Shown here one piece after another: positions 62,629 to 64,000 of a stretch of DNA of 64,000 nucleotides. Where the stretch lies: NCBI RefSeq assembly GCF_013409425.1, contig NZ_JACCAC010000001.1, positions 186,001 through 250,000 of the forward strand, in the 5' to 3' direction. A program made the translations under genes and the position numbers. The stretch is from Nocardioides perillae. Its GTDB lineage: Bacteria; Actinomycetota; Actinomycetes; Propionibacteriales; Nocardioidaceae. Position 1 is the first letter of the stretch; every line of letters starts with the position of its first letter. The notes beneath the pieces were generated by a model that worked only from the letters and a program-made list of their open reading frames with translations, searched no databases and was not told where the DNA came from.

Positions 62629-63740
62629 CGGGTGGCTCCTGTCGTGGTCGGAGGTGCGGTGTGCACGGCCTCGCGCGGGTCCGTGCCCGCCCAGGCGTCG
62701 CGCAGCATTCGCTCGAGGTCGTCGACGGTGACGTCGACGGGGTTGCCGGGCGGCACCACGGCAGCGACCGCCTCGGCCGCGCCGCGCAGGTCGTCCTCGG
62801 CGAGGCCGAGGTCGCGCAGGGCCCGCGGGGCGCCGAGCCGCTCCCCCAGCGCGAACAACCCGTCGAGGGCCTCCGCGGCCCCGCCCCGCCCGAGGGCGCG
62901 CGCGACGCGGGCGGCCGCACCCGGAGCCGCCGGCAGGTTCAGCCCGGCGACGTGCGGCAGCACGACCGCGTGGGTCTCGGCGTGCGGCAGGTCGTGGCGC
63001 CCGCCGAGCACGTGGCACACCTTGTGGTGCAGCCCGGAGCCGGCGGAGGCGAAGGCGACCGCGGCCAGGTGCGCGCCGTAGAGCGCCTGCTCACGCCCGG
63101 CGAGGCCCTCGGGGTCCGCGACCACCTCCGGCAGCCCGGTCGCCAGCGCCCGGAGCCCCTCCTCGGCCAGCGCGGCGTCGACCGGGTCGGCGCGCGGACC
63201 CCACAGCGAGTCGACGCAGTGCGCCACAGCGTTGAGGCCCGAGGCGACGCTCAGGCCGACGGGCAGCGAGGTCGTCAGGGACGCGTCGTACACGACGGCA
63301 CGCGGCAGCACGCGCGGGTCGGTGCCCGTGGTCTTGCGCCCCGCCTCGGTCAGGCCCCACACGTCGGTCGCCTCCGACCCGGCGTACGTCGTGGGGACGG
63401 CCACCACGGGCAGGCCGGAGGTGAGCGCCACCGCCTTCGCCAGGCCGGTCGTCGACCCGCCGCCCACGGCGAGCACCGCGTCGACCTCGTGATCCGCTGC
63501 CGCGGCCCGGGCCCGCTCGGCCACCGCGACCGGCACGTGCATGACGACCTCGTCGTGCACGTGGGCCACCGGCACGCCCGAGGCCACCCGCTCGGCGAGC
63601 GCGGCCTCGGCCGGCCCGGCGACGAGCATCACCCGACGGGCGCCGAGCCGCTCGACCTCCTCGGCGGTCGCCACCGCTGCCCGGCCGGTCGCGAAGCGCA
63701 CCCGTTGCGGGAGCGTCTCGTGCACGAAGTCCCAGGTCAT
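62625..63740 (-). CDS. Maleylacetate reductase
   Basis: A 371-residue iron-type alcohol dehydrogenase of the MacA group. [16 protein letters not shown] binds NAD(P)[18 protein letters not shown] is the family signature, and [12 protein letters not shown] with [13 protein letters not shown] holds metal-position histidines. It reduces maleylacetate to 3-oxoadipate, feeding pcaIJ/pcaF. The ATG overlaps the stop of the upstream monooxygenase. Confidence 0.9.
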   Translation of the reverse strand: MTWDFVHETLPQRVRFATGRAAVATAEEVERLGARRVMLVAGPAEAALAERVASGVPVAHVHDEVVMHVPVAVAERARAAAADHEVDAVLAVGGGSTTGLAKAVALTSGLPVVAVPTTYAGSEATDVWGLTEAGRKTTGTDPRVLPRAVVYDASLTTSLPVGLSVASGLNAVAHCVDSLWGPRADPVDAALAEEGLRALATGLPEVVADPEGLAGREQALYGAHLAAVAFASAGSGLHHKVCHVLGGRHDLPHAETHAVVLPHVAGLNLPAAPGAAARVARALGRGGAAEALDGLFALGERLGAPRALRDLGLAEDDLRGAAEAVAAVVPPGNPVDVTVDDLERMLRDAWAGTDPREAVHTAPPTTTGATR

Positions 63741-64000
63741 GCGGGGGCGCCGCGGCTCAGCACGTGCGTGAGCGCGTCGCGCAGGGCGCCGACCGGGTCC
63801 TCCGGCAGGGTGCGCGAGCGCCACGCCACGTGCTTGTCGGGCCGCACGAGCAGCGCGCCGCTCTCCTCGACCTCGCGCAGCTTGGACCAGTCGTAGTAGA
63901 GGTCGGTGACCTCGCGACCCGGCCCGATCACCACGCACCGCAGCGGCAGCCCGGTCTCGGCGGCGAGCGTCTCGACCGCGGCCTCCCACGCCTCCCCGGC
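63737..64000 (-). CDS. FAD-dependent aromatic hydroxylase, C-terminal end only
   Basis: The last 87 residues of a protein running past the window end: LPLRCVVIGPGREVTDLYYDWSKLREVEESGALLVRPDKHVAWRSRTLPEDP. The GALLVRPDxHVAWR motif is the C-terminal thioredoxin-like domain of PheA/TfdB-type FAD monooxygenases. It probably makes hydroxyquinol from resorcinol or a related phenol for the downstream dioxygenase (inference from context). Confidence 0.8.
   Translation of the reverse strand, partial: AGEAWEAAVETLAAETGLPLRCVVIGPGREVTDLYYDWSKLREVEESGALLVRPDKHVAWRSRTLPEDPVGALRDALTHVLSRGAPA

Overview
The window is dense, very GC-rich actinobacterial chromosome. GTG starts are very common, genes overlap in GTGA/ATGA/TGATG steps, and many starts sit 6-8 nt after a -10-like hexamer. 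An F420 reductase, furA-katG and an ArsC/ACR3/ArsR set fit a Nocardioidaceae-type soil or water actinobacterium (Nocardioides or a relative). That placement is inference; there is no rRNA gene here to confirm it. I saw no rRNA, tRNA, CRISPR or prophage.

Layout. 1-6.6 kb: end of a thiolase/enoyl-CoA hydratase fusion, a pcaF-pcaI-pcaJ operon with a divergent LysR regulator, and a PcaD-PcaC fusion (PcaL) whose hydrolase half has lost its serine and histidine. 6.6-14.9 kb: a membrane SpoIIE phosphatase, an EthD protein, an npdG/F420 oxidoreductase pair, a secreted M43 protease, a lipoprotein of the EEP family, a methyltransferase, a receiver-HATPase fusion and an MpaB-like oxygenase. 14.9-27 kb: a peptidase-ABC ATPase fusion with its permease, an LVIVD protein, a two-component system with a frameshifted regulator, a frameshifted GNAT gene, an M15-like lipoprotein, a uracil permease and a GAF histidine kinase. 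27-42 kb: an ABC-F protein, nitroreductase, beta-helix protein, hydrolase, alcohol dehydrogenase, thioesterase, a large GAF/PAS/SpoIIE phosphatase, a MarR-controlled extradiol dioxygenase, a STAS protein and a flavin reductase/luciferase-like pair. 42-49 kb: App1 phosphatase, arsR-acr3-arsC, furA-katG and zur. 49-57 kb: a Dpp-type ABC importer behind a Zur-type box, a DUF2254 protein, and a frameshifted HATPase-PAS gene. 57-64 kb: 3-hydroxyacyl-CoA dehydrogenase, a DUF222-HNH gene between two inverted arrays of a 26-bp repeat, then a hydroxyquinol-type lower pathway (hydroxylase, intradiol dioxygenase, maleylacetate reductase) leading back to 3-oxoadipate.

How it fits together. The aromatic genes at the two ends join: hydroxyquinol -> maleylacetate -> 3-oxoadipate at the right end, then CoA transfer and thiolysis by pcaIJ/pcaF at the left end. 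Metal homeostasis (furA-katG, zur, the Zur-boxed importer, arsenic genes) is clustered at 43-54 kb. Partner-switching parts (two SpoIIE phosphatases, two HATPase proteins, one STAS protein) are scattered.

The least explained structure is the 26-bp tandem repeat. It occurs in three arrays: 8159-8276, 57960-58264 and 59939-60134. The last two are inverted relative to each other and bracket the HNH endonuclease gene. Arrays one and three end in the same truncated unit.
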